A DNA stretch of 64,000 bases from Roridomyces roridus (lineage: Eukaryota; Basidiomycota; Agaricomycetes; Agaricales; Mycenaceae), in NCBI GenBank assembly GCA_029378245.1, contig JARKIF010000022.1:744001-808000 (forward strand). Direction: 5' to 3'. Positions within the stretch are counted from its first letter, which is position 1; every line of letters begins with the position of its first letter. Positions 10,543 through 21,781 of this stretch are shown piece after piece. The translations under genes were made by a program, and so were the position numbers. The notes below the pieces were generated by a model that was not told where the DNA came from, ran no database searches, and was given only the letters and a program-made list of their open reading frames with translations.

Positions 10543-13020
10543 ATGATTCCGGCCCACCGCCCTGCGTCCGCATACCCCAACCGGAAGGGTGGGCGCCCCC
10601 TTCAACTCCTCTTCCTCCGACGGCGAAGATGCGGGCTCGCGCTTGTCTTCCTGCTGATCCTCATCTTCTGGATCGTCCACCTCACAAAAGATAGGCCGCC
10701 GCGCTGGCAACCAGTGTATCACCCATTCGACCTGCCCGCCGCGGAAGAAGCAGTAGCCGATACCCGGGTGAGGTCTATATCCGCTCAAACAGCATTATCG
10801 GACGAGTGCGTTGAGCAATGGATCGCGAAAGGTGCTTGGGGTGGCGCGTGCCGGGTGGAGGAGTCAAAGATAGACTTGATTTATACTTGGGTAAACGTGA
10901 GTGCACATTCAACCCTTCAATTTATCCTTCATCGAATTCTTGAAAGGGATCGTGAGTGACCGTATGCATACTGTCCGTGCGTGCGACGTTTACTTGGCAA
11001 CGCAGGGACCCACTGCATCGCAAAGCTCGAAAAGCCGCCGTCGACGCTCAAGTCCGCAAAGGCAGCATGAAGAAGCCTCGGGAAGCACGCTTTCGAGAGC
11101 ACGACGAGCTACGGTATTCCCTCCGGTCTATCCGCAAAGCCACTGCGTTGTGGAAACAGACGGCAATACATCTCGTCAGCGCTGACGTCGATCCCAAAGA
11201 TACCTCGAATTCAAATACCCGGCTCGGCCTTTTACCGCAGTGGTTCAATCTCAACTTTACGCCGCCGAGGAGCGACAACGGCGCACCGCCTGTGTATCTG
11301 CATCACGGTGAGTGTCCTTTGCTGTGCAGACCCTGTCCTGACGGGCGCAGATAGCGAGTTGTTTCGACTCATTCCCAACGGGCCTGGTAGACCCAGTGTC
11401 GAAGCCATCCACGAATGGCGCAACAAAACACTCCCCACGTTCAATAGGTGGTTTTCTCCGCTCTGGTTCGGGCAAACAGCTCACCACTTGCAGCCACGCT
11501 ATTGAATCTCAACTTCCGAACCTCGACCCAAGTTTCGTCTCGGAGAACATGTGAGTTGTGTCCCATGTATTTTTTCCCGCTCAAACCTTCCAGAATAACG
11601 CTCAACGACGACAACTTCCTTCTCCTCGACCTTCCGCCATCGGCATACCACTCACCGTTGTACGGGCCCGTCTTCCTCTTTCAAACTGACAGGTACATCG
11701 CGAGCGACGATACGGGTACACTCGACGGCACGTCCGAGACGCGTTCTCTCTCATGGAGCAATCATCTTCTCGGTACGTCTCCCATCTCCGTAGTTGCCTT
11801 GACTCACCAACACTGCAGATAAACGCTTCGGTGCCCGCCGCCGCCCGTATATCATGCACAACGCACGCGCCTTCTCCCTCCCACTCTTACACGAATCCTC
11901 CCTCGCCTTCGCCCCGTACTTCTCTGCCACACCGTATTCGCAGTTTCGAGGTTCACACAGCGTCCCGCGGGAGATTGAAGTGAATATGATGTTCACTGGG
12001 ACGAATTGGGTCGTGGAGCGGCATCGCGAGGCGCTGTTGTGGTCCTGGGTTGTCGGCAAGTGGGGAGGCGGAAACGAGATGGTCAGTGAAGGGACAAAGG
12101 ACGCTATGTGGACTGAGCTCGGCGGGGAGAAGGGTGTAGATGAGTTGAAGGTGTTGTGGCCGGAGAGGGCTACTCGGATTGAGATTGCCAGTCGGATGAG
12201 GGAGGCGGGTATTCGTGAGCCGTGGGTGGAGGGTGGAGTGAATAGGACCCAGCCGAGGGATCAGTATGCTTTTGGTGTGCACCTACCGTTTTTCACAGAC
12301 TGTGATTTGATTGGGTTTTCAGTGTCCGGGGATGGATACGTCCATGCCTACCTCCCTCTTGTCCCCGATACTCCGACGCATCAATTCATCCCTGATTTTG
12401 CCGTCCTCTCCAAGAGTGTCGCGTGCCAGATGAGTCGTGCCGCGTGTCTTGGATCGGGTGAGCAGTCCGCATGGGATCTTTTCAGACGCGTGTTGGTGGA
12501 GAAGCCGCGGTGCGGAGACTGCTGTGAGTGTTTATCCGTGCAGCGTCGATTGTGTACTAAGCGTTTGACAGTCATATCGGCGCTCGTACGCGCTTCAGGG
12601 AGGGAAGGACTCGAGATATTCCTCCCTCCACCAAATTCTGCTGCATCTTCCTCCGAAGAAGCAGAAATCCTCCCTCTCGTCCTCCCACACGCCGCACCCC
12701 CGCTCCCACAGAACCCCCGTCGGTTCGCGACGAGGCTTATTTATCGGTATAGCTACGCTTTGGGTGTGTCGCTGACCAAGTTTATTATGATGGGGAGTTC
12801 GATGCAGGTACCGGGTGAGGTGCGTTCTTATCTTTATTCCCCCGTGGAGTCATTTGATCGCTGTATGTAGCTCAGAAGAGTGGACGCAGACCCGAATATC
12901 GCGCTCCTGTGCATCAATGACGATTTACCCGAGTGGGGGAGGGGCGGTGGGTATGCGGATCAGCTGTTGAAGCAATGGTGGGAGAAGAGGTGGCCGGATA
13001 AAGGGGAGTGGGAGTTGTAG
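10543..13020 (+). CDS. Stealth-family glycosyl/xylosyl-phosphotransferase (Cryptococcus Xpt1-like), type II Golgi membrane protein
   Basis: The N-terminus has basic residues then one helix (LALVFLLILIFWIVHL, about residues 30-46), a type II signal anchor. Stealth conserved region 1 reads IDLIYTWVNGSDP, region 2 FREHDELRYSLRSI through LPQWFN, then LPTFNSHAIE and ITLNDDNFLL, region 3 around KRFGARRRPYIMHNARAFSLPLLHE, and region 4 LLCINDD near the C-terminus. In Cryptococcus a Stealth protein, Xpt1, transfers xylose-phosphate to mannose on O-glycans; the same role is inferred here. About ten exons are needed. Exon 2 is only 5 bp (10947-10951): it supplies the G and S of the invariant N-G-S-D-P motif between exon 1 (ending 10896) and exon 3 (starting 11006). 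Confidence 0.87.
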
Positions 13021-13266
13021 TCTGTGGATCGACGGTTTTTTCAAGTACTGATATACTTATGCGTTCAATATATGCACTGGTCATTACAGGCAGAGAATAA
13101 GACATGTGCAAGAAAAACAGGAGAACCGCGCCACTGGCAATTTCGTTAACAGAGATGGTGTGCAGAACGAGGAAGTCCGAATCTGAAATGAAGTCTGAAT
13201 TATGTAACGAAACGAAAGGCAAGCCCCTGGTCTACCGACCTCAAGAAATGAAATGCGCATACGTCC

Positions 13267-14844
13267 CTAATATTCATCCGTCCTCGTGTACGAAAAGACA
13301 CCACGTTCGCTGGCATCAACCAACCGATCTTCGATGTCATCCTCGAAGGGCTCACCGGCGAGGTGGAGCGAAACATCTACGAGACAAGGAAACGCGCGAT
13401 GGAACTCGTCGGGGCACTCATCGAACGAGTCCGCCATGTCAGCCGCAACGGGGTCGTCGCGGAACTCGTCATCTGCGGGATCCTGGGTACAATTCGCCAC
13501 GAGTGTCAGCGACTTGAGCTTTGGGAGGACGATGCGTGGAGCCTCATTAGGCATCAATGTGAACAGGTCGAAGTACGATGGCCGGAACCCATCGAATCGA
13601 ATTGTGAGGTCTTCGAGAGAAGGAATAAGTTGTAGGAATGGCTCCAGCTTGTCGGCGGACCAAGTGTTGATTTCTACGGTTAGATCCTTGAGGAGGAACC
13701 GCGACCGATGATGGATATTGGGTAGAGCAAGCGGCGACATCTGGATAGTGATGACTGCAAGTCCCGTCAGGCCGGGTAATGTCACTGCCTCGAACAAAGG
13801 CAGAAAATCGACAACATCGAAAGTGAAAAATCTGAGATTTTTCAGACGAGGCAAGGGTGTTGAATGCGCGAGGAGTGGCGTCTCTACACCCTGTGCCGGT
13901 GCACAAATATGCATTATGCAATCTTCCAAAGAAGTGCATGCGACGAGGACGGACCGCGCCGTGTTGAGATGGAGATGGAGGTACAAAGTCAAGCGCGTTA
14001 GCTGCGACCAAGTGACTGAAGCCGGTTGCAGATCCAATGGTGAATTCGAGAGCGAGAGTTTGAACTCTCTCAGAAGCGGGGCACTCTTGAACAGACTGAG
14101 GCCCACAGGGCGGCCGGGAGTCCTGCGGTAAGTTCCAAGCACCTTGAAGGAGGTGAGCAGAGGGAATGACCGCCGATGTGTCCACAGATCGGAGAGTTCG
14201 TCGAGGGAGTCTACTGTCAGATGGATACGGCGTAGTCTGTCTCGAGCACGGATGATATGGCGGAACAAAGTGGTACGCGAATCGGTGCGGGGTGACCGGG
14301 AGGAGTCCTGCGTTGTGTTGAGACGTACGTCGAGAGGAATGACGCCTGCATATCGAAAGATATGGTCAAGAGCGGTCCTTGAAGGCAGACGTGCGCCCTG
14401 TTGGACATGGATGTGATCCCAAAGCCGCGTGTCCGAGAGACACACTGCGCGCCATCCGGATGATATATGGGCGAGAAGAAGGGGGGCCCGTGCCGCGTCG
14501 AAGATGGAGTAGTTTATGAAGTCCAACGCGTCGTCGCGACAGACGAGGAAGATCTCGCTGAGAATGTCGCTAGGGATGGTACGAATGGAAGAAAGGGCGC
14601 GCTTGAGACCATCCACTCGCTGTGTATGCGAGCTGCGGCGATGCTGAAGCTCGGAAAGACTCCTTTCAGCCACATGGATCTCGTCGTCGAGCTGTGAGAC
14701 CTCGGAAAGGGAGGAGGCGATGAGCATTCTCATCTCTCGCGCCTGACTGTCGTTCGGTGGGGCATTGCTTTCGATGATCTCGTCTAGCTCCATCTCCTCT
14801 GCTTGCGTTGAGCTAGACCCACGGGCAAGAAGGAGATGCGACAT
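13267..14844 (-). CDS. F-box/LRR-like protein (about 525 aa, intronless)
   Basis: One uninterrupted minus-strand frame. Starting at MSHLLLARG (14844), it has a coiled-coil around residues 45-80 (LDDEIHVAERSLSELQHR), then IRTIPSDILSEIFLVC, the agaricomycete F-box, and a long leucine-rich C-terminal part that ends FSYTRTDEY. The frame runs upstream without stop to 14925, but only non-ATG starts lie there. Proteins of this type recruit substrates to SCF ubiquitin ligases and occur in large lineage-specific expansions. A truncated paralogue of its last third lies at 23.8-24.4 kb on the other strand. Function beyond the F-box is not known. Confidence 0.85.
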   Translation of the reverse strand: MSHLLLARGSSSTQAEEMELDEIIESNAPPNDSQAREMRMLIASSLSEVSQLDDEIHVAERSLSELQHRRSSHTQRVDGLKRALSSIRTIPSDILSEIFLVCRDDALDFINYSIFDAARAPLLLAHISSGWRAVCLSDTRLWDHIHVQQGARLPSRTALDHIFRYAGVIPLDVRLNTTQDSSRSPRTDSRTTLFRHIIRARDRLRRIHLTVDSLDELSDLWTHRRSFPLLTSFKVLGTYRRTPGRPVGLSLFKSAPLLREFKLSLSNSPLDLQPASVTWSQLTRLTLYLHLHLNTARSVLVACTSLEDCIMHICAPAQGVETPLLAHSTPLPRLKNLRFFTFDVVDFLPLFEAVTLPGLTGLAVITIQMSPLALPNIHHRSRFLLKDLTVEINTWSADKLEPFLQLIPSLEDLTIRFDGFRPSYFDLFTLMPNEAPRIVLPKLKSLTLVANCTQDPADDEFRDDPVAADMADSFDECPDEFHRAFPCLVDVSLHLAGEPFEDDIEDRLVDASERGVFSYTRTDEY

Positions 14845-15169
14845 ACTGCACAAAACGAGGGAAATAATGGCAGGAAGCAAGAGACGTGTTGTCGTAATGC
14901 GATCAATTCCTGCTCCGTTCGGCACGAAGTCATATGTCCATCACATCATTCGCACGTGTCAGCCTCTGCTTTCCACCACCACCATCAGCACCCTGTCCTT
15001 ATAGATGGCGCTCGCCGCACTGGTTTACGACACCACTTAGTCTCGTACCTCGGTTTCTCGACCTTCTCCCTCGCCTCATTTGGCCCGCGTACATTTCCAG
15101 ACGAGAAAAGGATAATAGGAAGGAGAAGACAAGACAGCCAGAATAACAAGCGCATCAGAATGTCTGTGG

Positions 15170-16133
15170 CTACTTTGAACCGGGCTCGGACAACTTCTTG
15201 CCCTCTTCCTGCTCCAATAACCAAGGAGGCACCGCCTCAGGAAGCGGCACACCGTCCCACTCCTCCTCACTCGACCTCAGCCCAGTTGACGTCGCTTTCT
15301 CCGTGAGCGACACCAGCCTAAACAGGGGATGATACCTCCGCTCCCCCGTCTCATCGACCTGGCTCTTGAAATTGCCCACGCTGGTACTGCGCACCCACGT
15401 GGCGTGCGCATGGGCCTCCGCCGCGCCGGGGACTGGTGGCTCGACGCTCAAACCCAAAGCGACTGTGTTCCCAGCACTTGAGGTAAGGATCCTTGCATAT
15501 GAATCGCAGCTGTGAACTTCCGACACGACGACTAGATCACGCATGGATGGTTCTTGGAGGAGTTTGCGCAGGGCTCCGGGCGGGTCGATGTACGATATGG
15601 TGGGGTTAGACATGACCAGGAGAGCTCCCCTGCCAGAGGAGAATTTGTATGCGCCTTTGAGTTTGCATTGGGCTAGAGCGGGCGTTGCTCTTTTTAGGTG
15701 TGTTCAGTTCAATCGGCATGCATTGGTTAGGACGGAGACTCACCCGGCCACAGCTCCGCCTACGTCTACTTGCACTGCATTCTTGGACACGATCCACGAC
15801 TCGCCTCGCTCGGCACGCTCCCCGTTCTCCTCGCTGGCGCCGGTCGCGGTCGGCTTTGGAATGCCATACTTCTCCGCCAAGCCATCGGCGTAGATGTTAC
15901 CTTCCTTCAGGAACGTGCCATTCTTGCGCCAAAACAGCAATCCGCGCTTCCCTTGGGTAATCCGGCCCCAGTCGCCGACTTTTACTTGCATCTGTGGCGG
16001 AGTGTTAATAGAACCTTGCAGCGGGAGGTAAAATCCAATAAATCATGAACCAACAGACCTCTGGATCCCAGCTTGCATATTTCCTGGATGCGCGGAAGAG
16101 CAGCTCAACGTAGGTGCGTTCGCTGTTTCGCAT
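15170..16133 (-). CDS. Putative gasdermin-like pore-forming protein (280 aa, 3 exons)
   Basis: Exons 16059-16133, 15744-15991 and 15170-15689 join to 280 residues. The N-terminal half reads VKVGDWGRI, LFWRKNGTFLKEGNIYADGLAEKYG, then KNAVQVDVGG, a GAYKFSSGRGALLVM strand, SYIDPPGALRKLL and VVVSEVHSCDSYAR. The order and spacing resemble the gasdermin N-terminal domain (F-W, KN..V.V.G.V, long amphipathic strands, L-L-helix, VV.EV), and the length is close to fungal RCD-1-type gasdermins. The last ~30 residues (SSEEEWDGVPLPEAV onward) are acidic and could be a short cleavable tail. This family call is my own by-eye comparison and is not certain; the safe call is conserved basidiomycete protein. 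It is head to head with the caspase gene 1 kb away. Confidence 0.5.
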
Positions 16134-17122
16134 TGTGGTGTTTGTTGGGTCTTGATTTGCGTGGGGTATGTAGGAGGCGAAGCAACTGTTTGCGTGAATT
16201 GAGCGAAGGATGCTTATAGCGTAAGTTTGACTGTGGGCAACGTGATGGTTGGAAGGCAGCCTCGAGGCTAGGAAGGCCGTAGGCTCTTTGAAATTGCGGC
16301 CGGGTCTCGTTCGGGAATCGCCAATTCAGTCAGTACATTGCCATAGCTCATTTGAATCGCCTTGCGATGATTCATGAAATTCAGGCCTCGGCTAGAGAAA
16401 GTTAACACAGGTGCGTGTGTTCATTTTCCTGACTTCGGCGTTGGCATTATTACAAACGAATCCTCATTTCTGGGACCTTGGGTAACCGGGTTCCATTTTG
16501 CATATTCCTTCTCCGATTTACCTGCAGAAACGGACGCAAGGTCGACGCGACTGTTCTCGGTTGGTTCTCGGCGACTCGACGGCGACTGGCCTTGATTGAT
16601 GAACTCGGTAGGCGTCCCAATTTTAGTACTTAGACTTACGGTATGTTTGACTCTGTTGCCTTTTTCCAGTGCCACAGCCTGTCACACACACAGCCTCGTC
16701 CACAGCAGCTACTACCATATCGCGCTCATCCCTTGTTCGACGCTATATCTGAATCAAGGAAGCTCTCAAAATCCTGACGTCCTCAAGTCCCAACATGGCC
16801 AAGATGGCTCCGATGTCCGGCGAAACGATACGTATCGCGGACGGGTGCTTTCGAAAGCCTCGCCCGCACAACGAGGCGGCCCTTCGAAACCAGGATACGG
16901 CGTGACTCTGGCTCTTGCTTTCCATCCCGTGCATTCCATTCCACTTCATTTCATGCGGATCGGATTCTTATATGTATCGCGCCGTCTTGCTGGCAGGGCT
17001 CCACCTGGCTCCACCCTTCATTCCCGAGGTCTGACGCTGCGACGCACGTAACACGAGCTCGTCGTGCCCTTCTCTCCCTCCCTCCATCATCTCTCTTCTC
17101 TTGCCAGCTCATCTCGCCAAGC
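16134..17122. promoter_or_regulatory. Divergent 1-kb spacer between gasdermin-like and caspase genes
   Basis: Both flanking genes start at its edges, so it must hold both promoters. Open frames in it (for example 16596-17051) have no domain or splice support. Pyrimidine-rich stretches lie just before the caspase ATG (17060-17105), typical of fungal core promoters. Confidence 0.5.
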
Positions 17123-19852
17123 ATGGACTCTGATGAAAAGTGCGTCGTCTCGGCAACTAGTCAGACGAAGGATGTCTTACTGTGTTCAGGCTCAGGACGA
17201 TTGAACTCACAGGTCCGTACGTACTCTTACTCTTCTGTTCCGAGTTTCATCACGTCCCCAGTTCTGCGAGCGGAGGGGTCTCGACGTCCGACTGTCTGCT
17301 CATGGTTTAGCAAGCTGCACATTGAGATTCGATCCAATAATGTCGTTCGGAGAACGACCAGTATCCGAGGAATAGCCGCGCCGCCAGTGTGGGACCAGAG
17401 ATTCCGATTGTGGGCATCATATCTTGGTGGGGATTGCTCTGATGATGAGATACAGGGCACTGGCGGACTCGCGAGAGTTCTCGCTGAGCGTTTACAAGAA
17501 ACGGCCGTTTAGGCGACCCATAGCGATGGGTACAGCTACTGTGGCCGTCGACCTCGAGGCTCATGATCAAGGTATTTATACTCTTTTTCATTTCCGGTCG
17601 GCGTATTGAAATCAATCCAGACATCGTCAAGACACTCCCTTCCTCTGATCTCAGTGTCACGTATCGGCTGCATGAGCCAGGGCGGATAGTCGCGTGAGCT
17701 GAGGAACTTGTTGACTCGCATCCAATTCACGAGAATTACAGGGATGCTCCTCGATGTCGCGTATTTGCTCTGATAGTGGGGATCGACAAGGTGGGCGACA
17801 CGTCTTTGTCCGTGGATGTATCTGACAGAGACTCAGTACATGGCCAGCAGCATACCAGATCTCAGAGGATGTGTCAACGACGCTCAGACCATGCGAATAT
17901 TCTTGACGAATCGGTTCAACATTCCGGAGAAACAAGTGGCGTTTCTGGCCAACCAAGAGGCTACGCGCGACGCAATATTACGCACCTTCCGGACTCATCT
18001 CATCGAGAATCCGGACATTGAGAATGGCGACACGATGATAATATACTATGCTGGGCATGGGAGTCGAGTGAAGGCGCCGGAATCGTGGCCATCGACGGAT
18101 GGGAAGATCGAGACGTTCGTCCCGCATGATGAACGAGGGAAGGATGCGCAAGGGGAGCTGGTACACGGAATCCCGGATCGTACCATGGGTGTGCTTCTAA
18201 GCCAGTTGGCAACAGCGAAGGGCAGCAATATCGTATGCATTTCTTTTCTATATTGCTTAGACGAAATAACCGAGTTGAATATTACAGACGGTGGTTCTGG
18301 ACTGCTGCCACAGCGGAAGCCTCACGCGGGTCTCATCTCCACCCAACATCCTCCCCGTCTCGCGTTACGTTGACACTCCCACCCCAATTCCTGAACATCT
18401 AGATCACGAACTATTGGCGACCTCACGGATGGCAGGCCCCGACACGAGCTACGAATTCATGGACTCGCACATTCTGTTGGCGGCGTGTCGCTACCAACAA
18501 CGGGCGCGGGAATGTATCTCGGCGATCACAGGGTCGCCGTGCGGGTTCTTTACGGATGGGCTGCTCAGAGCCCTCCGTGGGATCGGGCCACTCAATCGCG
18601 TCACTTATGCGGAACTCTTGGATATGCTTCCAGCGCTCCCAGATCAAAATCCACAGTGCGAAGGCGCGAACAAGGGGAGGTTTATTTTTCAAGGAGAGAA
18701 GCGCGAGGTCGAGTCTTGGGCGATCCAGGTGAACGAAGACGGGACGCTCAAAGTCCTTGTTGGGAGTATGTTTGGCGTGGTCATCGGCACGCAGTTTGTG
18801 TCCGAGAAGGACCCCCAGACGGACCCCGACCGCGTCTTTGTCGCCGTGTCCGTCGATTTGGATTCCGCGATTTTGATGCCGAGGGCTCCGCAGGTTCTGC
18901 CGAGTGGAACAAGGCTGGTCGTGGCGGACTGGAAGAACGAGGCGGCGATGATGAAGGTGTACATCCAGCCCGACGAGGACTTACCGCTTTCCGCCAGTGA
19001 TCTCTTGGTGCCGAGAACGAAGCCCAAATTCTTGGTGGTGGCTTCACGAGATGCTGCGGACCTTGTGATCAAACGCACATCCAAGGAGGAGATAACGCTC
19101 ACCCGTCTGGATGCTCATCTGGCGAGGTACGACGCACCGGATGTTTTGTTGAACATTTCTGCCGTCGCGCGCATCCCATATGTCCTCGACTCGGTTGGGC
19201 GGTTCAATTATTTCCTGGCAAAACACAATACACGGGACGTGTTGGATTTAGGGGGCGATGTGCAGCTAGAAATGCACCGGTTGACGGGCGAATTTGGGTT
19301 CCGCGTCCCGGATACCGAGTTTGGGAATATGGTTGTGGACGGCGAAATGAGGTTCCAGCTGGACCCGGAGGCAAAGTATGGCTTTGCCATTTGCAACTAT
19401 TCAAAGTACGACTTGTTTCCGTATCTCTTCTACTTTGATCCGGCGACATACAGCATCGATGTGCGTGTTTCTTCTATGTACTCGGTCGTATGCTCTAATA
19501 TTCTTATATTCAGGCGTGGTACCTCCCGGAGTCCAAGACGATGGCGGCGCCGCTGCCAGCTCGAGGAGACTCGAATGCACCACCTGCCCGGATTACAATT
19601 GGATACGGCACGGGCGGTGTGTATGCTTTTCAGTTCGTAGTACCCGACGGAATCAACACGGACACGGGATTCCTCAAGCTGTTTGTTTCAACGACGTATC
19701 TGGATCTGGAGTCCATCGAGCAGGCCGCGGCTGTGGATGTAAGTGTTGGGCAAGGACGAGGGGAGGAGGCGGGGCGGCCTCTGGCAATAGGTGAGGGAGT
19801 TTGGGGTGGATGGGATTTCCCGATAACTATATTTGTTGAGGAGGGGTCATAG
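17123..19852 (+). CDS. Caspase-domain (peptidase C14) protein with N-terminal C2-like domain (777 aa, 9 exons)
   Basis: Exons 17123-17139, 17190-17212, 17262-17409, 17456-17571, 17621-17693, 17742-17790, 17837-18232, 18288-19460 and 19514-19852 keep one frame of 777 residues. Residues about 5-125 resemble a C2 membrane-binding domain (IELTVLRAEG, KLHIEIRSN, WDQRFRLAL). The caspase fold begins at VFALIVGIDKY; the catalytic His lies in IIYYAGHGS and the catalytic Cys in VVLDCCHSGS, followed by HILLAACRYQQRA and FFTDGLLRAL. The remaining ~400 residues hold two beta-rich segments with no family I can name. Metacaspase-like enzymes of this class act in cell death and proteostasis. It faces the gasdermin-like gene head to head and the IRG-like gene tail to tail. 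Confidence 0.88.
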
Positions 19853-20298
19853 ATGGACCGACCGTATTTAGGCTCGCCATGGACGCAGCTTTGGGGTATT
19901 ATTGTATTTTGTCCTTACTCTGGATTATGTATATGCTCGGATACTCAATTTTTTCCAAATTCAAAGTCTCAAGATAACTCCAGCAAACGTGAGGAGAGCG
20001 AGTTGGCGTGTTTGAGGCCGCCACCGCCTTTGTCTTCGCGAGATGATGCCAACGTGGCGTCGACCTGGGAGTCTTAGCGGGTTGGCGGAGGAGTCTGTAC
20101 TTGTAGGAGACGATTGCCATCCAGGACTCGGTGTCGTCGCCGGCAGAGTCTAGACATGAGAGTGGAAGACAAAGAGGAGTGATCGTCGCTGTTTGGCCAT
20201 TGATCGGAGCCGACGGCCGAAACTGGTTGCTCACGACTCTCATCTTGCTTCCCATACATATCGACAACTTGGTTACAGTGTACCTATCGGAAGGATTC
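19853..20298. other. Spacer between convergent caspase and GTPase genes
   Basis: Contains a 61-codon minus-strand frame (20074-20259). It could be an extra 3' exon of the GTPase gene if the segment from the GTGGAT before the present C-terminus to the ATAG at about 20285 is spliced out; that donor is weak. Otherwise 3' UTR. Confidence 0.4.
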
Positions 20299-21781
20299 TC
20301 AAAGCATCAAAGTGGCAATTCCTGTCGCTTCTTCTCGTCTTGCCGAGCCATCCACCAAATTTCGCAAAAACTCCAGCTCATCAATCATCCTCTTGGCCAT
20401 CCTCTCCGTTATGCTCTGCCTCACCACGCTGAAGATGGTCGCGTTCGAGATGATGTACACTGGCTGCCCAGGGAGATCGGCACCACGCAAATTCTCGGCG
20501 ACATTCTGCCTCGTCGTCTCGATGAAGATCTTCTTGGCCGCTTCCTCGAGCTCCTGTCGCGCCTCCTCGTCCTGCTCCTCGTCGTCACTCTCGTATCCCA
20601 AGTCAAGCATCTGGTTCCTGATATGCACGTCGGCCTTGGAACGGACGATGTAGCACGGAATCTTGAAGAGCCGTGCGTTGCGAATTATAGCAAGATCCGT
20701 CTTGGTGAACCTGTTGTCGACGAGTACGACGAGGGCATCAAAGACGTAAAGGCCTTGGTCGTTAAAGTACTGCCAGTCGGGAACCTTGAGCGTCCCTGCG
20801 CCGGGGATGTCGTACCACACAATGGGGCTCTCGGGATTAGCGTCAGGGAAGCGGCCGATGCTGAGGGTCGTCTCGACGATCCCCGTCTCCGCAGCCCCGG
20901 GATCTCTGTTACGCAGCCCACGGAGTGCGTTGATGAGCGACGACTTGCCACTCCCCGCTTTTCCCGCAACAGCAAAATGATAGAATCCATCGTGGTACTC
21001 GATTCGGCGCTTGGCTTCCTCGACTTCGGATGGTAGGGGCATAACCACCGGCTGGATTCCCTCGTGGAGCTGCCGTGCAATTTCCTCCGTTGCTTCGAGT
21101 GCGGCGCCGGCTTGATCGGCTGCGAATTCTGCAGCCTGCTCGGCGTCACGCTGAGATTCAAGAGCCCGCCGATTTTCCTCCTCCGTGATCTGCTGTTGGC
21201 GTTCCGCCTCTTGTCGCGTTTCCTCAACCTCTCTCTCCCCCTGCTCCCGTATCTGTTGCTGGCGGAGTTCTGCCTCCTGTCGTTCAACCTCCGCCGATTC
21301 GAGAGCCACACGTGCTTCTTCAGCCGCCATATGCGCCGCTTCCTCCGCTGCACACTGGGCCTCCCAGGCTCGTCGACGCTCGTCCTCAGCCAGTTGTTGC
21401 TGGCGTATGGCTTGCTGGCGTGCCTCCTCCAGCTCCCTCTCCGCTTGTTCTCGTATCTCCTGTGCACGTCGCTGTGCTTCGAGCCGTTCCGCCTCCGCTG
21501 CCCATCTTTGACGCTCAGCCTCTTGCCTCGCAGCTTCCATCGCCGCCTGCGCCTCCCGTTCTCGTTGAGCACTCATCTCTGCTTCGTGCCTCCGCCGTTG
21601 TGCCTCTTCCTCCTGCTTTCGCATCTCAGCCTCGTGCCATCGCCGGTCTGCCTCCGCGCGCTGCCACTCTTCGTGCTCCCGTCGCCGCCTGTTTTCTTCG
21701 TCTGTGGTTGTGATGAGGTCTCCAGTCGAGGGGTCCTATGGGCGAGGGCTTACCTTGGTGGTGTGATTGCGCTCCGCCCAT
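20299..21781 (-). CDS. Coiled-coil IRG-like P-loop GTPase with N-myristoylation signal
   Basis: Exon 1 (21754-21781) encodes MGGAQSHHQ; a 52-bp GTAAGC..CACAG intron joins it in frame to 20299-21701. Gly2 and Ser6 match the N-myristoyltransferase consensus. Residues ~10-230 are a very long Glu/Arg/Ala/Gln coiled-coil. The G domain follows: G1 GKAGSGKSS, a switch region near ETGIVETT, G3 WYDIPGAGT, G4 RSKAD. The W-D-x-P-G form of G3 and the spacing fit immunity-related GTPases (IRG), membrane-acting GTPases that in vertebrates attack vacuoles and are themselves myristoylated; basidiomycetes carry related P-loop proteins of unknown role. Using the first in-frame Met (21624) instead would lose the myristoylation site. 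Convergent with the caspase gene. Confidence 0.8.

Noticed and set aside
13104..14131. Plus-strand frames opposite the F-box gene
   Set aside because: They are antisense shadows of the long F-box coding frame.
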